Below, one piece after another: positions 43,756 through 53,696 of a stretch of 64,000 bases of DNA. Each line of letters begins with the position of its first letter. Position 1 is the first letter of the stretch. Origin of the DNA: Maratus speciosus (taxonomy: Eukaryota; Arthropoda; Arachnida; Araneae; Salticidae); contig OZ010788.1 in assembly GCA_963932465.1 (NCBI GenBank), forward strand, positions 199,766,559-199,830,558. Direction: 5' to 3'. The notes under the pieces were generated by a model that saw nothing but the letters and a program-made list of their open reading frames with translations, did no database searches and was not told the DNA's origin. The position numbers and the translations under genes are program-made.

Positions 43756-46005
43756 ATGGCAGGGATAAAAGAAACTCAAATAGTCGAAAAATTAAATTCG
43801 ACAAACTACGCAAATTGGAAATTTCGCGCAGAAATGATTTTAATAAAAGAAGAATTGTTTGATGTAATAACACAAAATCCCCCAGATCCAATTAACACGG
43901 ACTGGACGAAGAGGGACCGTAAAGCACGTGCAATTATCAACTTGAGTATTGAAGACTCACAAATCGTGCATGTAAAGCACTTAAACACTGCCAGAGAAAC
44001 CTGGCAAGCTTTAAAAACAATTCATGAAAGGACCAATCTCTCAAGCAAGTTATATTTGCTGAGAAAATTATACGGAGCAAAACTCCCAGAAAACGGCAAT
44101 CTAATAAAACACATTACACATATTTTAGAACTTGTTGATAAACTTTCAGCCATAGGCGAAACTATTAATGACTCGCACATTTCAGCTCTGTTACTTTGTT
44201 CATTACCACCTAGCTACAACACCTTAATTATAGCCCTCGAGGCCCGTCCAGAAAATGAACTTAATTCAGAGTTTATAAAAGGAAAACTCACTGATGAATA
44301 TACAAGACGTTTAGAAAACACAGATCAGAGCGAGAATTCCTCAAAAGCGTTTAAAACGCATAAAAAGTTTCCGGCTGAACACTATAATAAAAAGGACAAA
44401 CAGTGCACATACTGTAAATTAAAAAACCATACATACAGAGAGTGCTGGCTTCTTAAGAACAGAAACACTTACTCACCGTCACAAAAACAACAGCCGCACA
44501 AATCCAAGTATTACACATCATCGTTATGTTATGAAGACGCAAACTATTATAGAGAAAACAAAAACCGTGAAACAGAACCAATTCGGATTAACAAAACACA
44601 GGGCAATTCAGGAAAAGGCAGCGACGCAGCTTTTTTAGTCCAGAAACCAGGAAAACAAACCTGGATAATCGACTCAGGTTCATCGACACACATTCTAAAC
44701 AGTAAAGATGCATTCACTAAGTTTAACGACACTGAAAAGACGACAGTCATCATTGCCAATGGCAAAACGCTGAATTCACACGGTACAGGTGAAACGACAT
44801 TTAAAACAAAAACATCCGATGGAGGGATAAACACAATCACATTAAAAGAAGTATTATATGTACCAGAATTAGAATCAAACCTCATATCGGTAAGCAAAGC
44901 AACACAGAATGGCTATAAATTAATTTTCGATAAAGAAAAATGCACGTTATCCCGAAACGGGAATATTTATCTTAAAGCAAGAATGAAAAATAATTTATAT
45001 CAAGTCGAATTATTAGAAAGCGCTGAAACTAATAAAGTAAACGTTGCACATGAATGTAAAAATAAAAATTGCATAGAAGTTTGGCACAAACGGCTTGGCC
45101 ATCGTAACTATAATGCGATAAAAGAATTAATAAATAAAAACTTAGCAGACGGTATAAAAATAAATAACTGTAATCATAATGCATTGTGTGAAATATGTAT
45201 CCAAACAAAAATAAGTGATGCCCCATATCCGAAATCAACAAACTGTCCCAAAACAGGCAAAGTGCTCGATCTGATACACACGGACGTGTGCACATCTATC
45301 GGTACACCTACTATCGGGGGAAAAACAATGTTCGTCACTTTTATAGACGACTATTCAAGGTTCACAGTAATTTACTTACTTTCGCATAAAAATGAAGTTC
45401 ACGAAAAGTTAAAAGATTATGTAGCCATGGTGAAAACCCAATTCGGCAGATTCCCTAAAGCTATTAGATCCGATAATGGAGGGGAATATTTAGGTAAACA
45501 AACGGAAGAATACCTAAGGGCAAGAGGTATCCAACACCAGTTTACTGTACCATTTTGTCCGAGCCAAAACGGCGTAGCGGAAAGAAAGAATAGGTCATTA
45601 TTAGATATGACTAGGAGTCTACTCTCCGAAGCAGGCTTACCTCAAAAATTCTGGGGAGAAGCCATAAATACCGCCAATCACCTGCAGAATAGGCTACCAA
45701 CCAAAATAACAAACAAAACACCGTTCGAAATTTGGTTCAACCGAAAACCCACCTTACACTACCTGCGTACATTCGGCTGTAAAGCTTATGCCTATATACA
45801 GAAACATCAGCGAAACAAATTAGATGATAGAGCGCAGGAAGGAATACTTGTGGGGTATGACAACAAATCAAAAGGTTACCGTATATTTACAAAAGAAAAC
45901 AAAATAATAATAGCGAGAACAGTTAAATTTATAGAAAATAGTGAAAACAACTTAAAAGAAAGCGAAGAGGTAGAAAACTCAGACAATGACAACAACTACA
46001 TTTAA
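43756..46005 (+). CDS. Copia gag-protease-integrase frame, body 1, 749 codons
   Basis: One frame starts MAGIKETQIVEKLNSTNYAN, the usual Copia gag opening. A CCHC zinc knuckle lies at residues 217-230 (C-x2-C-x4-H-x4-C). Aspartic protease DSGSS is at about 306-310. The integrase zinc region (WHKRLGH at 443, CEIC later) is followed by the catalytic triad Asp510, Asp573 and Glu609 with the expected 35-residue spacing, then the GKxxH-like and KxxR-type C-terminal core. The frame ends at TAA (46,003-46,005). The same frame continues open for another 189 codons into the reverse transcriptase, so this stop cuts the polyprotein between integrase and RT. The identical stop is in body 2. The product would act in virus-like particles. 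Readthrough is possible but not shown. Confidence 0.95.
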   Translation: MAGIKETQIVEKLNSTNYANWKFRAEMILIKEELFDVITQNPPDPINTDWTKRDRKARAIINLSIEDSQIVHVKHLNTARETWQALKTIHERTNLSSKLYLLRKLYGAKLPENGNLIKHITHILELVDKLSAIGETINDSHISALLLCSLPPSYNTLIIALEARPENELNSEFIKGKLTDEYTRRLENTDQSENSSKAFKTHKKFPAEHYNKKDKQCTYCKLKNHTYRECWLLKNRNTYSPSQKQQPHKSKYYTSSLCYEDANYYRENKNRETEPIRINKTQGNSGKGSDAAFLVQKPGKQTWIIDSGSSTHILNSKDAFTKFNDTEKTTVIIANGKTLNSHGTGETTFKTKTSDGGINTITLKEVLYVPELESNLISVSKATQNGYKLIFDKEKCTLSRNGNIYLKARMKNNLYQVELLESAETNKVNVAHECKNKNCIEVWHKRLGHRNYNAIKELINKNLADGIKINNCNHNALCEICIQTKISDAPYPKSTNCPKTGKVLDLIHTDVCTSIGTPTIGGKTMFVTFIDDYSRFTVIYLLSHKNEVHEKLKDYVAMVKTQFGRFPKAIRSDNGGEYLGKQTEEYLRARGIQHQFTVPFCPSQNGVAERKNRSLLDMTRSLLSEAGLPQKFWGEAINTANHLQNRLPTKITNKTPFEIWFNRKPTLHYLRTFGCKAYAYIQKHQRNKLDDRAQEGILVGYDNKSKGYRIFTKENKIIIARTVKFIENSENNLKESEEVENSDNDNNYI

Positions 46006-46572
46006 ACAGAGTTAAGTAATTCGGACGAAGAACCAACCGCGTCCAAACAACCCAACGTAGAACCGAGAAGGTCTCAGAGGTCAAATAGAGGAGTACCACC
46101 CGACAGATACGTATGTCACCTAAAAACAAATGACACATTCGAACCAACCGATTTTTATGACATAGCAAACATGAACAACCCAGTAGAAAAAGAAAATTGG
46201 CTCAAAGCCGCTCAACAAGAAATCAACTCATTAAAGAAAAATAAAACTTGGGACTTAGTGGATCCCCCACCAAATAAGAAAATTATTGGTTGCAAGTGGA
46301 TTTTTAAGAGAAAGTTAGATAATTTAGGAAATGTACAAAAATACAAGGCCCGTTTAGTAGCGAAAGGATATAATCAGAAGTACGGCGAAGATTATGATGA
46401 AACCTTCGCACCCGTAGTTTCACACACAACAATCCGCACATTTTTAGCCTCAGCGGCATATAAAAATCTATCTGTTCAACACATTGACATCGACACTGCA
46501 TTTCTTCACGGCGAAATAGAAGAAGAAATTTTCATGAAACAACCAGAAGGTTTTATAGAAAAAAAATCGTGA
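46006..46572 (+). CDS. Copia reverse transcriptase, N-terminal part, body 1
   Basis: Same frame as the upstream gag-integrase piece, resuming directly after the TAA; the first ATG is at 46,171. It starts with an acidic and Ser-rich linker (SNSDEEP), then the Copia RT opening: NWLKAAQQEINSLKKNKTWD, KKIIGCKWIFKRK, YKARLVAKGYNQKYGEDYDE and FAPVVSHTTIRTFLASAA. It ends IDTAFLHGEIEEEIFMKQPE, then a stop after GFIEKKS. The stop results from a one-base surplus in a run of A at about 46,558-46,566. The rest of RT follows in the +1 frame. Confidence 0.9.
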   Translation, partial: TELSNSDEEPTASKQPNVEPRRSQRSNRGVPPDRYVCHLKTNDTFEPTDFYDIANMNNPVEKENWLKAAQQEINSLKKNKTWDLVDPPPNKKIIGCKWIFKRKLDNLGNVQKYKARLVAKGYNQKYGEDYDETFAPVVSHTTIRTFLASAAYKNLSVQHIDIDTAFLHGEIEEEIFMKQPEGFIEKKS

Positions 46573-46579
46573 AAACAAA

Positions 46580-47713
46580 GTGTGTAAACTGAATAAAACA
46601 ATCTACGGCTTAAAACAGGCAGCTAGAGCCTGGCACAAAAAGATCGCAGAATCATTAAAAAACATGAATTTTGTGCAAAGCACTGCTGACTCATGTTTGT
46701 TTACTAGAAAAGAAAAGGAAAATTTCACTTATACCATCGTCTACGTTGACGATATTTTAATCGCGAGTAAAAGTGAAATAATTAAAGATGTAATAAAACA
46801 ATTGCAAAATGAGTACGGAGTAAAAGACTTAGGCGAAATAAGTCAGTACCTAGGAACCAACATAATCAAAACGAATGATGGTTACAAATTAAACCAAAAG
46901 TCAAAAATAGAAGATTTGGTTAGAAAGTTAAATTTAACAGATGCAAGACCTATTGGTACACCGATGGAAATAGGTTTCTATAAATTAGAAGATAGCGACA
47001 ATTTACTTCCGAACAATACAAAGTTTAGGCAAGCGATCGGTTCGCTCTTCTATATTGCCACAGTCACTCGACCCGACATTATGGCACCAGTAAATATACT
47101 TAGTAGGAGAAGTGCAACGCCACGCGAGAAGGATTGGAAAGCGGCAAAAAGAATTATTATTTACCTCAATTGCACAAAAAACCTATGCCTAACAATAAGC
47201 AAAAATAAATCACCAATACTCATCGCGTATGCTGATGCTGATTGGGCTGGGGACACTAAAAATAGAAAATCAACCACCGGCAATATTTTTTTTCTGGGTG
47301 ATAATCCCATTCAATGGACTACAAAATTACAGTCAAGCATTGCATATTCTTCGGCTGAAGCGGAATATGTTGCTGCAGCAACCGCAGGACAAGAAATTTT
47401 ATGGCTATTAAAACTGCTAGAAGATCTTAACTTGTATCAAGTAAAACCTATTTTACTTTACCATGACAACCAAAGCAGTATAAAGATGATAGAAAATGAA
47501 AAATTTTCGAAGCGGACAAAACACATTGATATCCGCTTTCACGCCATAAGACAATTAAAGGAGGATAAAATTATCGAATTAAAATATTGTCCCACGCAAT
47601 ACATGATTGCTGACTGCTTGACAAAACCCACACCCAAACCTCAACTTTTGTGTGACATCAAGACTATGAACTTGTTACCTTATCCATCTGAGGAGATTAA
47701 GGAGGGGTGTTAA
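46580..47713 (+). CDS. Copia reverse transcriptase C-terminal part and RNase H, body 1
   Basis: 377 codons in the +1 frame relative to the preceding piece. They start within the RT (KLNKTIYGLKQAARAWHKKI) and carry the polymerase YVDD box at residues 55-58. RNase H follows: Asp221 in ADADWAGD, Glu260 in SSAEAEYVAA and Asp296 in YHDNQSS, with the typical KRTKHIDIRFH and TQYMIADCLTKP ends. The ATG at 46,580 is internal to RT, so it is unlikely to be a real start. The stop codon (47,711-47,713) lies inside the first six bases of LTR2, after the purine tract. Confidence 0.92.
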   Translation: MCKLNKTIYGLKQAARAWHKKIAESLKNMNFVQSTADSCLFTRKEKENFTYTIVYVDDILIASKSEIIKDVIKQLQNEYGVKDLGEISQYLGTNIIKTNDGYKLNQKSKIEDLVRKLNLTDARPIGTPMEIGFYKLEDSDNLLPNNTKFRQAIGSLFYIATVTRPDIMAPVNILSRRSATPREKDWKAAKRIIIYLNCTKNLCLTISKNKSPILIAYADADWAGDTKNRKSTTGNIFFLGDNPIQWTTKLQSSIAYSSAEAEYVAAATAGQEILWLLKLLEDLNLYQVKPILLYHDNQSSIKMIENEKFSKRTKHIDIRFHAIRQLKEDKIIELKYCPTQYMIADCLTKPTPKPQLLCDIKTMNLLPYPSEEIKEGC

Positions 47714-48475
47714 ATTTAATTCCCCAGATGTTCTTCGGCAACTGCTAAAAGTGATTAAAAAAAAAAGAAAAGAAAGAACTTGTTACTATACACAGATCAT
47801 TTTAACAAGCCAATTTACGAACTGGTTCTTTACTTCCGCATTTGATAATGAGTGCTATTACAGCCCACTTGAGTAACTCTCTAAAGCATATGTTCTAATA
47901 ACTAAGATTTCACCACTGATATGTAACTAAAAGGAACATCTGAACATTTTGACTTTTGCCAGACACCTTTAATTATTATATATTTTTTCTACGCTGCGAA
48001 TATGTTTTTAGCAGCTTTATGTATTCTCACTCTTAATCATGTAGCCTCTCTGTTAACACGGAGTTTCTTATACTCCAGTAATATGTTTAATTATAAGTAT
48101 TTAAAGCTAAAATTTGAATCTTTCTTTATCGTAAAAACACACAATACTAATTCATATTACATTATATCTTCCCATGGATTTAGCGGATTTATATTAAGCT
48201 CTCAAAGGATACTTAAAGGATAAATAATGCTTCACAAAATAAAATAAAAATAATTTCTTCAAGAAGCTTTTGGATAAACCCCTGGCCACGCCACACCGAT
48301 GAAGTTATACGTCATCGCGATATTGATGAATCCCAGGTAAGAGCATTTTACCTATTTCCATTTCAAAAGCAGCATAGCCACAAGAGATTTTTCTAATTGT
48401 TTAAATATGAGACAGCGAATTCCTGCTATCGAGAATGGAGTGCTTTTGGCTTAATAGGCCACTTAAACTCCAACA
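47708..48475 (+). repeat. Copia LTR 2 (middle, shared), 768 bp
   Basis: Same length as LTR1 with about four visible differences (for example TGGTTC against TGTTTC, and TGTAAC against TGGAAC). It serves as 3' LTR of body 1 and 5' LTR of body 2. No target duplication on either side. Confidence 0.96.
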
Positions 48476-48831
48476 AAAAGATTAATGAGACAGATAAAGT
48501 GCTCATGTTTAGCGAAAAAGAAGAAAAATTTTATATAGTGGCTTAGATTATAAATATTAAAAATATTCATGTTCTGAATAAAAAAAATAAAAAGATGCTG
48601 CATTGAATAAAATAATGAATGTTATTGTACCAGAAATATAAAGGTGAATGAAAAAGAAACATTTATATATTTATGTTTTATGTAATGAACATTTAAATAA
48701 TTAGTGAATGAACAATTTGTTGGTTGTGAGTAATAATAATAATAAAAAAAGAAATCGTTCATTTTACATTTTACAGTAAATAAATAAATAAAAAGGAAAT
48801 AGGTTGGTCGCATAAACAAATAAAAATAAAC
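48476..48831 (+). other. Copia leader of body 2
   Basis: Copy of the body 1 leader. The (AAT)n tract is shorter, followed by a longer A run (about 48,733-48,750). Confidence 0.7.
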
Positions 48832-49629
48832 ATGGCAGGGATAAAAGAAACTCAAATAGTCGAAAAATTAAATTCGACAAACTACGCAAATTGGAAATTT
48901 CGCGCAGAAATGATTTTAATAAAAGAAGAATTGTTTGATGTAATAACACAAAATCCCCCAGATCCAATTAACACGGACTGGACGAAGAGGGACCGTAAAG
49001 CACGTGCAATTATCAACTTGAGTATTGAAGACTCACAAATCGTGCATGTAAAGCACTTAAACACTGCCAGAGAAACCTGGCAAGCTTTAAAAACAATTCA
49101 TGAAAGGACCAATCTCTCAAGCAAGTTATATTTGCTGAGAAAATTATACGGAGCAAAACTCCCAGAAAACGGCAATCTAATAAAACACATTACACATATT
49201 TTAGAACTTGTTGATAAACTTTCAGCCATAGGCGAAACTATTAATGACTCGCACATTTCAGCTCTGTTACTTTGTTCATTACCACCTAGCTACAACACCT
49301 TAATTATAGCCCTCGAGGCCCGTCCAGAAAATGAACTTAATTCAGAGTTTATAAAAGGAAAACTCACTGATGAATATACAAGACGTTTAGAAAACACAGA
49401 TCAGAGCGAGAATTCCTCAAAAGCGTTTAAAACGCATAAAAAGTTTCCGGCTGAACACTATAATAAAAAGGACAAACAGTGCACATACTGTAAATTAAAA
49501 AACCATACATACAGAGAGTGCTGGCTTCTTAAGAACAGAAACACTTACTCACCGTCACAAAAACAACAGCCGCACAAATCCAAGTATTACACATCATCGT
49601 TATGTTATGAAGACGCAAACTATTTATAG
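48832..49629 (+). CDS. Copia gag, body 2, cut by a private frameshift, 265 codons
   Basis: Identical to body 1 gag through the zinc knuckle (residues 217-230). An extra T near 49,621 (ACTATTTATAG against ACTATTATAG) shifts the frame, and the piece stops before the protease. This change is absent from body 1, so it arose after the two bodies separated. A gag-only product could still form particles; family knowledge gives no evidence that it does. Confidence 0.92.
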   Translation: MAGIKETQIVEKLNSTNYANWKFRAEMILIKEELFDVITQNPPDPINTDWTKRDRKARAIINLSIEDSQIVHVKHLNTARETWQALKTIHERTNLSSKLYLLRKLYGAKLPENGNLIKHITHILELVDKLSAIGETINDSHISALLLCSLPPSYNTLIIALEARPENELNSEFIKGKLTDEYTRRLENTDQSENSSKAFKTHKKFPAEHYNKKDKQCTYCKLKNHTYRECWLLKNRNTYSPSQKQQPHKSKYYTSSLCYEDANYL

Positions 49630-51082
49630 AGAAAACAAAAACCGTGAAACAGAACCAATTCGGATTAACAAAACACAGGGCAATTCAGGAAAAGGCAGCG
49701 ACGCAGCTTTTTTAGTCCAGAAACCAGGAAAACAAACCTGGATAATCGACTCAGGTTCATCGACACACATTCTAAACAGTAAAGATGCATTCACTAAGTT
49801 TAACGACACTGAAAAGACGACAGTCATCATTGCCAATGGCAAAACGCTGAATTCACACGGTACAGGTGAAACGACATTTAAAACAAAAACATCCGATGGA
49901 GAGATAAACACAATCACATTAAAAGAAGTATTATATGTACCAGAATTAGAATCAAACCTCATATCGGTAAGCAAAGCAACACAGAATGGCTATAAATTAA
50001 TTTTCGATAAAGAAAAATGCACGTTATCCCGAAACGGGAATATTTATCTTAAAGCAAGAATGAAAAATAATTTATATCAAGTCGAATTATTAGAAAGCGC
50101 TGAAACTAATAAAGTAAACATTGCACATGAATGTAAAAATAAAAATTGCATAGAAGTTTGGCACAAACGGCTTGGCCATCGTAACTATAATGCGATAAAA
50201 GAATTAATAAATAAAAACTTAGCAGACGGTATAAAAATAAATAACTGTAATCATAATGCATTGTGTGAAATATGTATCCAAACAAAAATAAGTGATGCCC
50301 CATATCCGAAATCAACAAACTGTCCCAAAACAGGCAAAGTGCTCGATCTGATACACACGGACGTGTGCACATCTATCGGTACACCTACTATCGGGGGAAA
50401 AACAATGTTCGTCACTTTTATAGACGACTATTCAAGGTTCACAGTAATTTACTTACTTTCGCATAAAAATGAAGTTCACGAAAAGTTAAAAGATTATGTA
50501 GCCATGGTGAAAACCCAATTCGGCAGATTCCCTAAAGCTATTAGATCCGATAATGGAGGGGAATATTTAGGTAAACAAACGGAAGAATACCTAAGGACAA
50601 GAGGTATCCAACACCAGTTTACTGTACCATTTTGTCCGAGCCAAAACGGCGTAGCGGAAAGAAAGAATAGGTCATTATTAGATATGACTAGGAGTCTACT
50701 CTCCGAAGCAGGCTTACCTCAAAAATTCTGGGGAGAAGCCATAAATACCGCCAATCACCTGCAGAATAGGCTACCAACCAAAATAACAAACAAAACACCG
50801 TTCGAAATTTGGTTCAACCGAAAACCCACCTTACACTACCTGCGTACATTCGGCTGTAAAGCTTATGCCTATATACAGAAACATCAGCGAAACAAATTAG
50901 ATGATAGAGCGCAGGAAGGAATACTTGTGGGGTATGACAACAAATCAAAAGGTTACCGTATATTTACAAAAGAAAACAAAATAATAATAGCGAGAACAGT
51001 TAAATTTATAGAAAATAGTGAAAACAACTTAAAAGAAAGCGAAGAGGTAGAAAACTCAGACAATGACAACAACTACATTTAA
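49607..51082 (+). CDS. Copia protease-integrase frame, body 2, 491 codons
   Basis: Resumes the body 1 frame after the extra T. The ATG at 49,607 lies upstream of the insertion in the other frame and is not a natural start. It contains protease DSGSS, the integrase zinc region and the Asp-Asp-x35-Glu core, all as in body 1. Substitutions seen against body 1 include Gly to Glu (GGIN to GEIN), Val to Ile (KVNVAH to KVNIAH) and Ala to Thr (LRARG to LRTRG). It ends at the same TAA as body 1. Confidence 0.92.
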   Translation: MKTQTIYRENKNRETEPIRINKTQGNSGKGSDAAFLVQKPGKQTWIIDSGSSTHILNSKDAFTKFNDTEKTTVIIANGKTLNSHGTGETTFKTKTSDGEINTITLKEVLYVPELESNLISVSKATQNGYKLIFDKEKCTLSRNGNIYLKARMKNNLYQVELLESAETNKVNIAHECKNKNCIEVWHKRLGHRNYNAIKELINKNLADGIKINNCNHNALCEICIQTKISDAPYPKSTNCPKTGKVLDLIHTDVCTSIGTPTIGGKTMFVTFIDDYSRFTVIYLLSHKNEVHEKLKDYVAMVKTQFGRFPKAIRSDNGGEYLGKQTEEYLRTRGIQHQFTVPFCPSQNGVAERKNRSLLDMTRSLLSEAGLPQKFWGEAINTANHLQNRLPTKITNKTPFEIWFNRKPTLHYLRTFGCKAYAYIQKHQRNKLDDRAQEGILVGYDNKSKGYRIFTKENKIIIARTVKFIENSENNLKESEEVENSDNDNNYI

Positions 51083-51649
51083 ACAGAGTTAAGTAATTCG
51101 GACGAAGAACCAACCGCGTCCAAACAACCCAACGTAGAACCGAGAAGGTCTCAGAGGTCAAATAGAGGAGTACCACCCGACAGATACGTATGTCACCTAA
51201 AAACAAATGACACATTCGAACCAACCGATTTTTATGACATAGCAAACATGAACAACCCAGTAGAAAAAGAAAATTGGCTCAAAGCCGCTCAACAAGAAAT
51301 CAACTCATTAAAGAAAAATAAAACTTGGGACTTAGTGGATCCCCCACCAAATAAGAAAATTATTGGTTGCAAGTGGATTTTTAAGAGAAAGTTAGATAAT
51401 TTAGGAAATGTACAAAAATACAAGGCCCGTTTAGTAGCGAAAGGATATAATCAGAAGTACGGCGAAGATTATGATGAAACCTTCGCACCCGTAGTTTCAC
51501 ACACAACAATCCGCACATTTTTAGCCTCAGCGGCATATAAAAATCTATCTGTTCAACACATTGACATCGACACTGCATTTCTTCACGGCGAAATAGAAGA
51601 AGAAATTTTCATGAAACAACCAGAAGGTTTTATAGAAAAAAAATTGTGA
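51083..51649 (+). CDS. Copia reverse transcriptase, N-terminal part, body 2
   Basis: Copy of 46,006-46,572, in frame after the shared TAA, first ATG at 51,248. The last residue before the stop is Leu instead of Ser (AAATTGTGA against AAATCGTGA), but the same surplus A causes the same frame break. Confidence 0.9.
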   Translation, partial: TELSNSDEEPTASKQPNVEPRRSQRSNRGVPPDRYVCHLKTNDTFEPTDFYDIANMNNPVEKENWLKAAQQEINSLKKNKTWDLVDPPPNKKIIGCKWIFKRKLDNLGNVQKYKARLVAKGYNQKYGEDYDETFAPVVSHTTIRTFLASAAYKNLSVQHIDIDTAFLHGEIEEEIFMKQPEGFIEKKL

Positions 51650-51656
51650 AAACAAA

Positions 51657-52790
51657 GTGTGTAAACTGAATAAAACAATCTACGGCTTAAAACAGGCAGC
51701 TAGAGCCTGGCACAAAAAGATCGCAGAATCATTAAAAAACATGAATTTTGTGCAAAGCACTGCTGACTCATGTTTGTTTACTAGAAAAGAAAAGGAAAAT
51801 TTCACTTATATCATCGTCTACGTTGACGATATTTTAATCGCGAGTAAAAGTGAAATAATTAAAGATGTAATAAAACAATTGCAAAATGAGTACGGAGTAA
51901 AAGACTTAGGCGAAATAAGTCAGTACCTAGGAACCAACATAATCAAAACGAATGATGGTTACAAATTAAACCAAAAGTCAAAAATAGAAGATTTGGTTAG
52001 AAAGTTAAATTTAACAGATGCAAGACCTATTGGTACACCGATGGAAATAGGTTTCTATAAATTAGAAGATAGCGACAATTTACTTCCGAACAATACAAAG
52101 TTTAGGCAAGCGATCGGTTCGCTCTTCTATATTGCCACAGTCACTCGACCCGACATTATGGCACCAGTAAATATACTTAGTAGGAGAAGTGCAACGCCAC
52201 GCGAGAAGGATTGGAAAGCGGCAAAAAGAATTATTATTTACCTCAATTGCACAAAAAACCTATGCCTAACAATAAGCAAAAATAAACCACCAATACTCAT
52301 CGCGTATGCTGATGCTGATTGGGCTGGGGACACTAAAAATAGAAAATCAACCACCGGCAATATTTTTTTTCTGGGTGATAATCCCATTCAATGGACTACA
52401 AAATTACAGTCAAGCATTGCATATTCTTCGGCTGAAGCGGAATATGTTGCTGCAGCAACCGCAGGACAAGAAATTTTATGGCTATTAAAACTGCTAGAAG
52501 ATCTTAACTTGTATCAAGTAAAACCTATTTTACTTTACCATGACAACCAAAGCAGTATAAAGATGATAGAAAATGAAAAATTTTCGAAGCGGACAAAACA
52601 CATTGATATCCGCTTTCACGCCATAAGACAATTAAAGGAGGATAAAATTATCGAATTAAAATATTGTCCCACGCAATACATGATTGCTGACTGCTTGACA
52701 AAACCCACACCCAAACCTCAACTTTTGTGTGACATCAAGACTATGAACTTGTTACCTTATCCATCTGAGGAGATTAAGGAGGGGTGTTAA
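51657..52790 (+). CDS. Copia reverse transcriptase C-terminal part and RNase H, body 2
   Basis: Copy of 46,580-47,713 with two visible replacements (Thr to Ile just before the YVDD box and Ser to Pro in the RNase H lead-in). YVDD at 55-58 and the RNase H residues Asp221, Glu260 and Asp296 are kept. The stop lies in the first bases of LTR3. Confidence 0.92.
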   Translation: MCKLNKTIYGLKQAARAWHKKIAESLKNMNFVQSTADSCLFTRKEKENFTYIIVYVDDILIASKSEIIKDVIKQLQNEYGVKDLGEISQYLGTNIIKTNDGYKLNQKSKIEDLVRKLNLTDARPIGTPMEIGFYKLEDSDNLLPNNTKFRQAIGSLFYIATVTRPDIMAPVNILSRRSATPREKDWKAAKRIIIYLNCTKNLCLTISKNKPPILIAYADADWAGDTKNRKSTTGNIFFLGDNPIQWTTKLQSSIAYSSAEAEYVAAATAGQEILWLLKLLEDLNLYQVKPILLYHDNQSSIKMIENEKFSKRTKHIDIRFHAIRQLKEDKIIELKYCPTQYMIADCLTKPTPKPQLLCDIKTMNLLPYPSEEIKEGC

Positions 52791-53551
52791 ATTTAATTCC
52801 CCAGATGTTCTTCGGCAACTGCTAAAAGTGATTAAAAAAAAAGAAAAGAAAGAACTTGTTACTATACACAGATCATTTTAACAAGCCAATTTACGAACTG
52901 TTTCTTTACTTCCGCATTTGATAATGAGTGCTATTATAGCCCACTTGAGTAACTCTCTAAAGCATATGTTCTAATAACTAAGATTTCACCACTGATATGT
53001 AACTAAAAGGAACATCTGAACATTTTGACTTTTGCCAGACACCTTTAATTATTATATATTTTTTCTACGCTGCGAATATGTTTTTAGCAGCTTTATGTAT
53101 TCTCACTCTTAATCATGTAGCCTCTCTGTTAACACGGAGTTTCTTATACTCCAGTAATATGTTTAATTATAAGTATTTAAAGCTAAAATTTGAATCATTC
53201 TTTATCGTAAAAACACACAATACTAATTCATATTACATTATATCTTCCCATGGATTTAGCGGATTTATATTAAGCTCTCAAAGGATACTTAAAGGATAAA
53301 TAATGCTTCACAAAATAAAATAAAAATAATTTCTTCAAGAAGCTTTTGGATAAACCCCTGGCCACGCCACACCGATGAAGTTATACGTCATCGCGATATT
53401 GATGAATCCCAGGTAAGAGCATTTTACCTATTTCCATTTCAAAAGCAGCATAGCCACAAGAGATTTTTCTAATTGTTTAAATATGAGACAGCGAATTCCT
53501 GCTATCGAGAATGGAGTGCTTTTGGCTTAATAGGCCACTTAAACTCCAACA
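52785..53551 (+). repeat. Copia LTR 3, 767 bp
   Basis: One A shorter than the other LTRs in the run near 52,832. Other differences are ATTATAG against ATTACAG and AATCATTC against AATCTTTC. Ends CCAACA, followed by the AAGAA target duplication. Confidence 0.96.
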
Positions 53552-53696
53552 AAGAATTCGTAAGCAATACTGAGAACGAGCGTGAATTGGACCAGGTAAG
53601 CGAAATTTGGGGAAAAAATCGATTTTTACTTTTTTATATCATTAAAAAGTTTAAACTTTTATCTTTCCAACGATGTGTCACACATGTTTACACATT

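Larger units (their letters stand above)
42632..53551 (+). mobile_element. Copia retrotransposon tandem array: LTR-body-LTR-body-LTR
   Basis: Three LTRs of 767-768 bp and two bodies of about 4.31 kb share one pair of target duplications: AAGAA at 42,627-42,631 and at 53,552-53,556. The two bodies differ at only about ten positions that I could see, and the LTRs at about four each, so the array is very young. The middle LTR is shared. Single outer target duplications mean one integration followed by LTR-LTR unequal exchange, or integration of a preformed tandem, rather than two separate insertions. The order gag, protease, integrase, RT, RNase H is that of Ty1/Copia. A purine tract (AAGGAGGGG) precedes LTR2 and LTR3. 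The primer binding site was not recognised. Confidence 0.97.
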
